A stretch of 64,000 nt of DNA, taken from NCBI RefSeq assembly GCF_029909975.1, contig NZ_CP094516.1, positions 6,674,501-6,738,500 of the forward strand. The letters are read 5' to 3'. The translations under genes were made by a program, and so were the position numbers. The stretch comes from Bradyrhizobium sp. ISRA430. Its GTDB lineage: Bacteria > Pseudomonadota > Alphaproteobacteria > Rhizobiales > Xanthobacteraceae. The notes under the pieces are model-generated. The model was not told the DNA's origin. It was given only the letters and a program-made list of their open reading frames with translations, and made no database searches. Positions 44,894 through 53,353 of this stretch are shown piece by piece. The stretch's first letter is position 1. Each line of letters starts with the position of its first letter.

Positions 44894-45130
44894 CCTCGGA
44901 ATGCTGCTGGCCAAGGATCCGATCCAGTATCCGGCCGAAGTCGCGGAGTTTCAACTGAAGAAGATCGTCGGGAATGTTGGTGATCAGCCCAAAGGGCGAC
45001 GCTCTTAATGACCCCGATCGCGGAGCCGACTTTGGCGGAAAAGTGAGAAACCGTCGCCGCGAGTTGCTGAGCCAGCGCGCCAGTCAGGACCGCATCGAAA
45101 ATCTCACTGAGCGCTTCGTGGCGCCGAGGA
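44894..45130 (-). pseudogene. Possible decayed small gene
   Basis: Minus-strand pieces EIFDAVLTGALAQQLAATVS...HFSAKVGSAIGVIK and, in another frame, LLQLKLRDFGRILDRILGQQ read like one protein split by a frameshift near 44985. No family recognised. Confidence 0.35.
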
Positions 45131-45138
45131 GGTGAATT

Positions 45139-45354
45139 ATGCCGGAAGACACAGTGAGCACTCCAAAGCCTCACGCTGGCGAACGCGTCACCACTGCGCT
45201 CTTGTGCGCAGTCCTCGACGAGGTCTGCGAGAACTCAATCGCGGTGCTGGAGCCGACGACGGTCGCCATCACCCGGTTCTCGCAGCGGCCGCATTCGGCC
45301 GCGCGAGGAGAAAGCCGATGTAGAAGAATGACACTGGAAATCCTAGGAAGATAA
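45139..45354 (+). CDS. Possible small protein, unknown
   Basis: 71 codons starting MPEDTVSTPKPHAGERVTTA. GAGGAGGT lies five bases before the ATG, the best ribosome binding site in this stretch. The C-terminal half is Arg/Ser-rich and may be out of frame. No family recognised. Confidence 0.4.
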   Translation: MPEDTVSTPKPHAGERVTTALLCAVLDEVCENSIAVLEPTTVAITRFSQRPHSAARGESRCRRMTLEILGR

Positions 45355-45937
45355 ACCCATGAACGTCGTGGCGACCATGCGGACGATGCAAACGGCCATC
45401 GCGGCTGTCGAAGCCCAGCCAAACCAGTAGAGTGGGCCGGTCACGACCAGCTCGCCCATGACTTTGGGCCGTCGCACCAGCACCATCAGAATGACCATCA
45501 CAGGTGCTGCGAGGACGCCGTTGACGACCGCACTCCAGTAGAGCGCTTTGATCGGATCAATCGGGGTGAAGTTCAGACCTATGACACATAGACCGGGGAG
45601 GCTGAGCACCGCATAGAACGCAATTGCTTTCGTGGGCTTATGCGATAGAACTTCCTTCCAGCGGCGCCCTTCGCCGATGGCGTAGGCGGTCGATCCCCGC
45701 AAGGACAGGGATGGCGAGTAGTCCGGTGCCAATGATCCCCAGCGCGAACATATCGCGCCGAACAGCACTACAGGCGATACTGGGCCCACCGATGAGAAGC
45801 TTCAGACTGTCCGCCATTGCGCCCAGGTCGGCGGCGAAGTTGACGGTCTTGGCGACGAAAAGCAGGAGCACCAAGCTCCAGATGTAGAAGGGACCGAAGT
45901 TGCGGCTGACATTGCCAGCGATTCCGTGACCGGTCAC
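45343..45937 (-). pseudogene. NRAMP-type divalent metal transporter remnant
   Basis: Two frames carry pieces of one transporter: NVSRNFGPFYIWSLVLLLFV, AKTVNFAADLGAMADSLKLL and GIIGTGLLAIPVLAG in one; GSTAYAIGEGRRWKEVLSHK, TKAIAFYAVLSLPGLCVIGL and the last helices to 45343 in the other. The order and sequence fit the middle and C-terminal part of an NRAMP/MntH-family protein with an internal deletion and a frameshift near 45690. The N-terminus is missing. Confidence 0.7.
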
Positions 45938-46357
45938 GCGTCCGATGCGTGCCGAAATCTCCTGATCGAGAGGCGCGGACTGAGTAGTATCAAGCTAAGT
46001 TCCAAAACCGCCTGCCGTCTATTCGTGAACCCCTGTATCACCGGCAATGGAAATCCCGGACGCCGCTGGCTAGGAAGCAACAGCGCGCTCTCGTCCGACA
46101 ATCGGACCGACCGATGCACCGTAGCGATCAAGCCCTCATGCGTTCGATGAACGCTTATCCGAAAAAGCGAGGCTGAAGGAGCGACCGAGGAAGACGAGCC
46201 AAGAACAACAACGAATTGATCGAGCAAAAACCGCGGCAGATCGAAACCGCGTTTCGGATAACCAGGTGGATTGGATCGGGCGTATGCAGTTGCCAAAGTA
46301 AGCCGGTCTCGGCGTCTCGGGCACTAAACAGCGGCTCGAAGTCCCCGCTGGTTGGGG
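45938..46357. other. No gene recognised
   Basis: About 420 bases between the NRAMP remnant and the end of the YihY gene. Frames on both strands have no coherent coding character. Confidence 0.35.
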
Positions 46358-47446
46358 TTATCGATCCTGCGCGAGCCCGATGGTATCAGCCATCGTGGCT
46401 TGCCGAGCCCCAAGGGGCTTGGGTTGGCCCGTTGTCGTGTCTCGCGCCGTCTGATGCTCCATCTCGGCATCGATTTCAGCGCCGACCAGAATCACGATCG
46501 CCGAGAGCCAGATCCACATCATGAAGCCGATCACGGCGCCGAGCGATCCATAAGTCTTGTTGAAGCTCCCGAAATTCTCCGCGTACCACGAGAACAGGAC
46601 CGACGCGACGAGCCAACCGAGCGCGGCGAACGCGCTTCCCCAGGTGATCCAGCGCCATTTCGGCCTCTCGCGAGAAGCCCCGTATCGATAGACGAACGCC
46701 AGTCCCAGCGCGACCACGGCGAACAGAGCTGGCCACCTACAGACCCGCACCAGCAACTCGGTCAGATCCGACAAGCCCAGATATTTGAGCGCCGGCGGGA
46801 GCGCGACCATCGCGCCAATCGCGGTCAGCGCGAAGGCGATCCCCGCGACGGTGAAGGAGAGCGAGATGACATTGAGCTTGACGAAACTGCGCTTTTCGCG
46901 TTCGGCGTAGACGATGTTGAGCGTATCGAAGATTGATTTGATGGCCGCGTTAGCACTCCACAGGGAAACGGCCAAGCCGACGATGAACGTAACGCCGAGC
47001 GTGCTGCCGCGCTGGGAAGCTACTCGCATCAACTGATCACGGGCGACGTCGATGGCGCCTCCCGGCAGGAGACCCGATAATTGCTCCAGATGCCCCGTCA
47101 GCGTGCCAGGATCTGCGAACACTCCGTAGATGGCGACGAGAGCGGCAATCGCTGGGAAGATCGCGAGCAGAGTGTAGAAAGTGATTCCGGCAGCCAGAGC
47201 CACGACGCGGTGCTCAGAGATGTTCTGATAGACCCGCAGTAAGATGTCGTTCCAGCCACGCGCCGGAATCTCGGAGGGCGTGGTCGCCAGACGTCCGCGG
47301 CCTTCATCCGATTTTGGCTCTCTGGTCTTGACTTCGGCCGTCGGCCCCGAGAATTTCCGCGGACGAAAGCCAGCGGCGAGTAGAGTTAGCGTGGCGGCGG
47401 CGGCCCACAGTGGGTCGCGCTGGCCGCTCTGCTCAGAGCGGTGCAT
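46358..47446 (-). CDS. YihY/BrkB-family membrane protein
   Basis: A 362-residue inner-membrane protein with about seven helices, formerly annotated as RNase BN. ISEHRVVALAAGITFYTLLA, IFPAIAALVAIYGVFADPGT, SLWSANAAIKSIFDTLNIVY and YGSLGAVIGFMMWIWLSAIV are family segments. ATG 47446 (MHRSEQSGQRDPLW) is chosen; the upstream frame overlaps the DUF3618 gene. It overlaps that gene by 14 bases and is the last member of a four-gene operon. Molecular function unproven. Confidence 0.87.
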   Translation of the reverse strand: MHRSEQSGQRDPLWAAAATLTLLAAGFRPRKFSGPTAEVKTREPKSDEGRGRLATTPSEIPARGWNDILLRVYQNISEHRVVALAAGITFYTLLAIFPAIAALVAIYGVFADPGTLTGHLEQLSGLLPGGAIDVARDQLMRVASQRGSTLGVTFIVGLAVSLWSANAAIKSIFDTLNIVYAEREKRSFVKLNVISLSFTVAGIAFALTAIGAMVALPPALKYLGLSDLTELLVRVCRWPALFAVVALGLAFVYRYGASRERPKWRWITWGSAFAALGWLVASVLFSWYAENFGSFNKTYGSLGAVIGFMMWIWLSAIVILVGAEIDAEMEHQTARDTTTGQPKPLGARQATMADTIGLAQDR

Positions 47447-48470
47447 TGTCAGCGGTCCACGGCTGTCCTCGCGTCTCACGTTCGGACGTCTCTGAGCGAG
47501 GCACCAAGGTGGCGTCGTTAGCGGTCGCCTCTTGAGCCGCGCCTTCCTCTTTGGCCGCTTGATGCAAGGTCTCGTCCGCCGCCGCATCGAGCGCGCGCTC
47601 GCCAACCTTCTTGGCATCCTCGACCTGGTCCGATGCCAGATCCTGGGCGCGTTCCTTGAGGCTGTCGCTTGTCTCTCCCATGAGACGATTTTCAGCTTCA
47701 GTCGCCGGCAGCAAAGCTCCCACCAGCGCCCCGACCGCGATCCCCAGCCCGGTCAGGAGCATTGGCTGTTCGCGGCAGAAGTCGAGGAAAGTGTTGCCCG
47801 TCTGCAGCGTTCGTTGCCCGGCGACTTTGGTTGATTTCGTAATCGAAGATGCCGTCCGCCGCGCTGTGTCCGTGAGTGCCTCATAGCTGGCCGCTGTACT
47901 CCGTTGTACGGAATCCTTCGCCGACCCAGCCGTGTCCCGCACTGCTTCGCCGGTCTCGGAGGCGGTCTTCTGAGCGGAATCCGTCATTGAACCTGCCGTG
48001 TCACGCAGCCGGTCTCCCGCCTGGGAGACCGCTCGTTTGGCATCCTCCACGGTCGAGCTCATGCTTTCGGCGGTATCGCTTCCGACCCTAGAGGCCTGAT
48101 CGCTCCATTCCCTGCTTTTATCTGCCGCCGCCTTGCCGACCTGATCGGCCGCGTCACGCATGCTCTCAGCGGTATCGCTGGCGTCGTCGCGAAGACGCTC
48201 GCCCGCGCGGCGAATGCCCCCCTCGGTTGACCTGCCACTCAGCATCAGCCAGGCCAGGCTTGCTCCCATAAGGGCAAGCGGCATCGGATTGCGGACGGCC
48301 TGGTCCTTCAGATTGCGGGCGAACGCCGCGGCGGCACCTTCGCTCATCCTGTTTGCCAATTGATCGACGACGTGCCCGGGCGTCACGCAGGCGCGCAATT
48401 CGTCCAGCGTGCTCGCAATCTGCGCACGTGTCTGTTCGGCCTCTCGTTCAAGCTGCTCGGCGTGACTCAT
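47433..48470 (-). CDS. DUF3618-family protein with long amphipathic repeats
   Basis: A 345-residue protein. LEREAEQTRAQIASTLDELR is the DUF3618 motif at the N-terminus, followed by one helix (PLALMGASLAWLMLSG). Residues 85-230 are made of repeated A/S/T/D-rich 11-residue-like units (SDTAESMRDAADQVGKAAAD, GDRLRDTAGSMTDSAQKTAS), reminiscent of LEA-type stress proteins. A second hydrophobic stretch (PMLLTGLGIAVGALVGALLP) follows. Likely an envelope-associated protectant. It overlaps both neighbours in the operon. Confidence 0.82.
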   Translation of the reverse strand: MSHAEQLEREAEQTRAQIASTLDELRACVTPGHVVDQLANRMSEGAAAAFARNLKDQAVRNPMPLALMGASLAWLMLSGRSTEGGIRRAGERLRDDASDTAESMRDAADQVGKAAADKSREWSDQASRVGSDTAESMSSTVEDAKRAVSQAGDRLRDTAGSMTDSAQKTASETGEAVRDTAGSAKDSVQRSTAASYEALTDTARRTASSITKSTKVAGQRTLQTGNTFLDFCREQPMLLTGLGIAVGALVGALLPATEAENRLMGETSDSLKERAQDLASDQVEDAKKVGERALDAAADETLHQAAKEEGAAQEATANDATLVPRSETSERETRGQPWTADNAPL

Positions 48471-48870
48471 GGTCCTGGCTCACTTGTTCCTTCGCCACCG
48501 AGGCGTCCCGCTGGAGCTGGTGGATGGTTTTGCTGGGCTTGATGTTTTCGATCTTGAGGTGGCTGACGCCGACCAGAAGAAGGATGATTCCGACTATCAG
48601 GACGACCCCGCCGACCAGCAGCGCTGACCAGTAGTTGGCCATCCCGTAGCGCTCCGTGAGAGCCGCAACGCCAGCCTGGAGCAGGATGACGAGAGCGGGT
48701 ATCAGCAGCACCGCGCCGCCGACGATCAATCCGAGGCCTCTGCCGATGCCGGCCATATTCTCGGAGACCTCCACGCGCGCAAGCTGCGCTTCCTTGCGCA
48801 AGAGAACTGTGAGTTGGGAGAAGAGATCACTGATGATCTCGGGCACGGAGCGTGGCTGTGTGGGGGTCAT
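48448..48870 (-). CDS. YqjE/phage-holin-type membrane protein
   Basis: A 140-residue protein with an N-terminal amphipathic helix (SVPEIISDLFSQLTVLLRKE) and two transmembrane helices (LGLIVGGAVLLIPALVILLQ; WSALLVGGVVLIVGIILLLV). This is the holin-superfamily III/YqjE layout usually found beside DUF3618 genes. It is not a phage lysis gene in this context. Overlaps the DUF3618 gene by 23 bases. Confidence 0.83.
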   Translation of the reverse strand: MTPTQPRSVPEIISDLFSQLTVLLRKEAQLARVEVSENMAGIGRGLGLIVGGAVLLIPALVILLQAGVAALTERYGMANYWSALLVGGVVLIVGIILLLVGVSHLKIENIKPSKTIHQLQRDASVAKEQVSQDHESRRAA

Positions 48871-49220
48871 GGCGTGCTTTCCCCGCGCTTTTTGTCCGGA
48901 GAACTCTTGAGAAACCGGGAGATCGCAAATCCGGCGAGTGCCGCGCCTCCGAAGAGGGCCAGCGGCTCCTTGCGTCCGAGATCGTTGAATGTGCTCATAA
49001 GGTCCCGCAGGCTGCGATCGCGAAGCGCATCCGCTCCTTCTTCGATACGGGAAGCGGCCGCGTGCGCGAATTCGGCGGCCTTGGGCATTTGCTGTTGAAG
49101 TTCGTCCGCGGCCCCGTGGACGGCCTGCGCCACTTGGTCGATCTGGTTTGCACCGGCCTGTTTTTGCCGCTCTGCTAGTCGTTCTGTTTTTTCTTCTGCT
49201 TGGGTGATCGGGTCTTGCAT
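48867..49220 (-). CDS. ElaB/DUF883-like small protein (first gene of envelope operon)
   Basis: A 117-residue protein: MQDPITQAEEKTERLAERQK, a long helix through AAEFAHAAASRIEEGADALR, and a C-terminal hydrophobic segment EPLALFGGAALAGFAISRFL. It resembles ElaB/YqjD-type tail-anchored membrane proteins. ATG 49220 is preceded by AGAGGGA. It overlaps the next gene by four bases. The EcfG promoter at 49303-49327 would drive the whole operon. Confidence 0.75.
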   Translation of the reverse strand: MQDPITQAEEKTERLAERQKQAGANQIDQVAQAVHGAADELQQQMPKAAEFAHAAASRIEEGADALRDRSLRDLMSTFNDLGRKEPLALFGGAALAGFAISRFLKSSPDKKRGESTP

Positions 49221-49302
49221 GTTCGAGAAATCCCTCTTACGCAGTCGCACCTTGGCGGCACGGCTCCGGTCGCATGGTCCCATTTCCGCTTCCGCAGAAT
49301 CC

Positions 49303-49327
49303 AACATGATTGGACGATCGATGTTCC
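49303..49327 (-). promoter_or_regulatory. Putative EcfG promoter of the envelope operon
   Basis: Minus strand GGAAC (49327-49323), 16-base spacer, TGTT (49306-49303); 82 bases before ATG 49220, the longest leader of the set. Confidence 0.6.
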
Positions 49328-50088
49328 TGGATCGAAGGAAAACGGCTAGAAATCGTACGTAACTCACAGCCTGAGGGCGTACGGAAGTGATGCCGGTGCC
49401 GGATGGTCCGGCCACCGTGCCATCGATTGGGCCTCGCTGCGAAAGTAGCGGATTGGCATCGGTGCGGAGCGCAACAGTTTGAATCAGAGGCAATGCCGGT
49501 CGGCGTCAACGTCGACCGGTCTAGCAGATCCGAAGCCGCGGTTTCGCCGGCCGTCATAACGCGCACCTTGCGCCCAAACCGAACGGCATGGCGAAATCGG
49601 ACATCCGCAACGGAATGCCCTCCATCGAACTTATCGCGTGAGGAATTCGAGCATCGATTTAAGACCAGTTCGTCGATCCGATATTTGCTCCGTTGGGGCG
49701 CGGGCTGATGCCGTCGTCGCTGCGACGTGGGACGTCTATAGCCATTCGCGCAAGGCGCGGAGCAGGCTTTGCTGATCCAGACTATGGCATCGCGGTCGGG
49801 TGGCTTGCGGCGCGCGAGGCCGACCTGGAAGCATAGCGCCCGCGTCCGTACTACGGGTTGGTCCCCGAGGCGCTATCGGGCCACTCAGACCTATCGAGAT
49901 GGGGTGGCTCATGCCTCATACGGCGCACCGCCCTTATTGCCGCTGCACCGATCCCGCGCGCTTCATTTTGGCCACCGAAGCCACGAGCCGCCATTCCTGT
50001 CAGCCCAGCGTTCGGGCCTGAGTAATCGAACATTCTGGAATTCGGTCATCGCAGCACGATTGCTTCGTCGGTCTTGGAGCCGAACCGA
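49328..50088. other. No gene recognised
   Basis: About 760 bases upstream of the envelope operon and before the OpgG/D remnant. No coherent frame on either strand. Confidence 0.4.
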
Positions 50089-50790
50089 GTGAAGAGCTTC
50101 GATCGCCGCAAATTCCTGGAGGCTTCGGTGCTGCTGCCGCTGACGGCCGCTTTCCGCACCGCAGCAACGTGCCGCAACAACTCCGGCGGAGGTGCCCTTC
50201 AGCGCTTCCTATATGTGCGAGAGCTCGCACGCAATCTGTCCGCGAAGTCCTTCGAAGCAGCCGACGAGAAATTGCCGGACGGTACTGATCGCAATCGATG
50301 TCTTCAGCCACGCTCAATCCGCTTCCAGCCAGAGCGTGCCCTCTAGCGCAGCGAGAAACTGCCGTTCGAGCGCAGTTCTTCCACCGCGGTTTCTTCTACA
50401 AGAAAAAGGTCGTGCTCTATGAGGGGCGCCAACTGACGTGCGTTCCGATCCGGTACCGGCGCGACGATTTCAGGTTTGGGGAAAAGATCGGCCAGGTTGC
50501 CGACGCAAATCTGGGCTTTGCCGGTTTTCGCATTCACGCGCCGCTCAACCGGCCAGGCTACTACGATGAGGTCTGCGTATTTCTCGGCGCCAGTTACTTC
50601 CGCGCCGTGGCCAGAAACGAGATCTACGGCCTGTCGCGCGAGCCTTTAAACGGTGGCCGAGCCTCTGGTTCGAGCCGATCGGAGACTGAGGAGAGGGCGG
50701 TGTCATGCTCTTCGAGATCCCGAGCAAAGAAGAGATTCACGACAACATCGCAGCGTTCTGGCGTCCGAAGCCGGCGCTGCCAAGGGCAGC
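50089..50790 (+). pseudogene. Periplasmic glucan biosynthesis protein (OpgD/OpgG) remnant
   Basis: GTG 50089 opens VKSFDRRKFLEASVLLPLTA, a twin-arginine-type signal as in OpgD. Pieces then appear in different frames: ELARNLSAKSFEAADEKLPD and SIRFQPERAL; VRAQFFHRGFFYKKKVVLYE, VCVFLGASYFRAVARNEIYG; and MLFEIPSKEEIHDNIAAFWR. All belong to the N-terminal domain of the OpgD/OpgG family and are in the right order, with at least three frame changes. The C-terminal half is not recognisable. Non-functional. Confidence 0.8.
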
Positions 50791-51205
50791 GCACGTTCAA
50801 TCCTTTCCTGCCAGGACGCATCGTCCTGATCCAGCGCCTGATGAGTGCTGGCGCAAGGCTCCATGTAACCGATACGGCCCGTCGGCCGATGCGGCCCGCA
50901 GATCTTAGCGACATATTGGTCACGAGCGGCGCCTCGTCTCCGCGCCGACGCTGTCGCCGCGAACATTGAACCCGAAACGTCGCCCGGCCCGATGCCGCGG
51001 AATAGGGATCGGCGAGCTTGACCAACCGCCAATTTTTCGATCTCGCCGGGGCGAGCGCTGTGCGCAGAGACATTGATGACGAGAATGGGCTGTATTTCGC
51101 TGCATCGTCGTGGCGGCGCTGCCCCGCTAGAATGGCCTCGCGCGCGGTCAACCCATCAACCTAGATTTCGTAATCGGGATCGGCGAATTCGGGGACGGTC
51201 ACGGA
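50791..51205. other. Decayed DNA after the Opg remnant
   Basis: No gene. May be the degraded C-terminal part of the glucan gene. Confidence 0.35.
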
Positions 51206-51230
51206 TGAACGTTGTGTGACATATAGCGTT
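51206..51230 (+). promoter_or_regulatory. EcfG-like promoter of the DUF6328 gene
   Basis: TGAAC (51206-51210), 16-base spacer, CGTT (51227-51230); one mismatch in the -35 box. 57 bases before ATG 51288. Confidence 0.5.
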
Positions 51231-51287
51231 ATCAACATTACAGCCGGAGATCGGGTTTCAGGCTCGGATGGGAGGAGCTCGACATCG

Positions 51288-52196
51288 ATGTCGGAAGAGC
51301 TGGATCGCAAGGTCAAAACGGCACTCGACGAAACTCGCCTGCTCATTCTTGGCATCCAGGTTCTGCTCGGAGTTCAGTTCCAGGCCTTCTTCCAGAACGG
51401 CTTTCCGCAGCTATCGTCAACCTCGAAAGCCATTTGCGCCGCAGGTCTTGCAATGCAGACCTTATCGCTAGGACTGCTGATTATCCCATCCATGGAGCAT
51501 CGGTTCGTAGAAAAGGGTTCATCGTCGAAACGGCTCGTTCGCGCGACATCATTCTACGCGACCTCCGGGCTGATGCCGTTTTCGCTCAGCCTCGGTCTTG
51601 CCGGCTATGTGGTGCTCGAGCAGCATTTTGGCTGGCTCACCGGTATCATGTGCGGCGCTGCGCTGACGCTGATCTCGGCGTTCGCCTGGTTCGGGTTAGA
51701 GATGTTGCATCAGGAGAAGGTCGCCATGCCAGAGGTGAAAGCGAATACACCGCTCGCCACCAAGGTCGAGCAGGTCCTGACCGAAGCACGGGTCATCATC
51801 CCCGGGGCACAGGCGCTGTTCGGGTTTCAGTTCATTGCCATGCTAACCGCAGGATTTGCCGAGCTTCCGCAGGGCGCAAAGATCGTGCACGCGATCGCGC
51901 TCGGCTTTGTCGCTCTCAACGTCATACTGTTGATGACGCCGGCGGCGTTGCATCGCCTCTCCTTCGACGGCGCGGACTCCGAAAGCTTTCTTCGCGCCGC
52001 ATCAGCTTTCGTGGCGACGGCACCATTGTTCCTGGCGGCCGGCATCGCCGCGGAAAGCTATGTCGTGCTCGGCAAGATCACCGAGGACAAGTTCGCCAGC
52101 GTAGCTTATGCGGCGGCGAGCTTCGCCGTGTTGATCGGCTTCTGGTACGCCCTACCCCTGGCGGTGCGATGGACCGGCGCGATGCGGAAGACTTGA
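51288..52196 (+). CDS. DUF6328-like membrane protein, internally duplicated
   Basis: A 302-residue protein made of two similar halves, each with a soluble helix and about four transmembrane helices. Half 1 begins LDETRLLILGIQVLLGVQFQ and half 2, about 150 residues later, LTEARVIIPGAQALFGFQFI; both continue with a Phe-rich helix and a K/G-A helix. This is the DUF6328 unit in tandem. ATG 51288 (MSEELDRKVKTALDETR) is chosen over a frame start at 51216. Function unknown. Confidence 0.8.
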   Translation: MSEELDRKVKTALDETRLLILGIQVLLGVQFQAFFQNGFPQLSSTSKAICAAGLAMQTLSLGLLIIPSMEHRFVEKGSSSKRLVRATSFYATSGLMPFSLSLGLAGYVVLEQHFGWLTGIMCGAALTLISAFAWFGLEMLHQEKVAMPEVKANTPLATKVEQVLTEARVIIPGAQALFGFQFIAMLTAGFAELPQGAKIVHAIALGFVALNVILLMTPAALHRLSFDGADSESFLRAASAFVATAPLFLAAGIAAESYVVLGKITEDKFASVAYAAASFAVLIGFWYALPLAVRWTGAMRKT

Positions 52197-52440
52197 TGCT
52201 TCCAGTTCTTGTCCATCGCCTGGAACCATCACGAGGGGATGCTCCAGCGTGCGCAACCTCTTACCGGCCCATTCCTTCGTTGTCACCTTACGTCGCGCTC
52301 GAACAGCGATGGCGCGTCATTGTGCAAAGTGGAGGTGAGGGCGATGGCCAACGCCGTCACTAGGGTCGATGTGTTCATGGGCTTGTCTCTTGTCGCGATC
52401 AGGCAATCGCCAAACAGCAGGCTGGCAGGTTCGAAACGCT
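52197..52440. other. Intergenic
   Basis: No gene seen. Confidence 0.3.
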
Positions 52441-52466
52441 GGAACGATCGCCGCTCATTCAAGGTT
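52441..52466 (+). promoter_or_regulatory. Putative EcfG promoter of the PAP2 gene
   Basis: GGAAC (52441-52445), 17-base spacer, GGTT (52463-52466); 26 bases before ATG 52493. Confidence 0.6.
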
Positions 52467-52492
52467 TATTGTTCGTCGAAGGAGTGTTGCTG

Positions 52493-53098
52493 ATGGCACT
52501 GTATCGGGTGCAGCCGACCCGGGTAGACATTGAAATCGCACATGCCGTCTCGGAACACACCAACCCAAAGGCCGAAGCGGTTGCGCAAGCCCTCACTTAT
52601 GGCGCCGACGAACATGTCCTCTGTGCGCTTGCGACAGGTTGGTGGCTGTATTGTCGAACCAAGGACTCGCGCACCCGCAGCGACAGCGACCACATCCTGC
52701 TGGTCACCATTTCCGCGACCATCATTCCCCATCTGTTGAAAACCATCTTCGATCAGGAACGGCCCGATCGCGTGATGGTCCGCGGCCACCTTCACGGCGT
52801 GCCGGTCTCCGGCAAGCGCTTGGATGCTTTTCCCTCCGGCCACGCCGTCCACGTCGGTGCTTTGGCCTCGGCTGCGACCGTGCTGCCGCCTGCCAAACGC
52901 AATCTGGTCTGGGCAGGTGGCGTCGGACTTGTGCTTACGCGCGTCGTACTGCTCGCACATTGGATGAGCGACGTCGTGACCGGCCTTGCCATCGGCGCGC
53001 TCACCGAACGATTGCTGCGGTTCTGGACCGGCTACGGCGCAGGCCGCCAAACCCAGCAGCATCGCTTTAGATTACCGCAACAGGCGCAGTTCAAGTAG
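52493..53098 (+). CDS. PAP2-family phosphatase
   Basis: A 201-residue membrane-associated phosphatase of the phosphatidic acid phosphatase type 2 superfamily. The three catalytic motifs are present: KTIFDQERPDR (K-x6-RP), FPSGHAVHVG (PSGH) and TRVVLLAHWMSDVVTG (R-x5-H-x3-D). It probably dephosphorylates a lipid such as undecaprenyl pyrophosphate or phosphatidate. GGAG lies nine bases before ATG 52493. It has a stress promoter. Confidence 0.87.
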   Translation: MALYRVQPTRVDIEIAHAVSEHTNPKAEAVAQALTYGADEHVLCALATGWWLYCRTKDSRTRSDSDHILLVTISATIIPHLLKTIFDQERPDRVMVRGHLHGVPVSGKRLDAFPSGHAVHVGALASAATVLPPAKRNLVWAGGVGLVLTRVVLLAHWMSDVVTGLAIGALTERLLRFWTGYGAGRQTQQHRFRLPQQAQFK

Positions 53099-53353
53099 CG
53101 CCGACCGCTACGTCTCCCGCAGCCAGCATCTCGCGGATCCTCCTTTGAGGGCGCGCTTGGTGAAAGGATACCCCTGCGCAGCTGTAACATCTGCACGGTG
53201 TCGCGCCTCCTTCTCGGCCTGGAACGCACGAATCATCTTTTTCGCTCAGGCCTTGCTTCCTCGGCGCCATCCGGCCGATGCCGCGTTTTCGCATCTTTGG
53301 AGATCGTGAGACCATGATGCTCACGCGGAATCGCTCGACCTGCTCATGGTCTT
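53099..53353. other. Intergenic between convergent genes
   Basis: No gene or clear terminator seen. Confidence 0.3.

Noticed and set aside
48448..48870. Phage lysis (holin) gene implying a prophage
   Set aside because: The holin-like name reflects a fold; neighbours are DUF3618 and YihY genes and no other phage gene is present.
51434..52363. A 309-codon plus frame overlapping the DUF6328 gene
   Set aside because: Arg-rich shadow; the other frame has regular transmembrane helices and an internal duplication.
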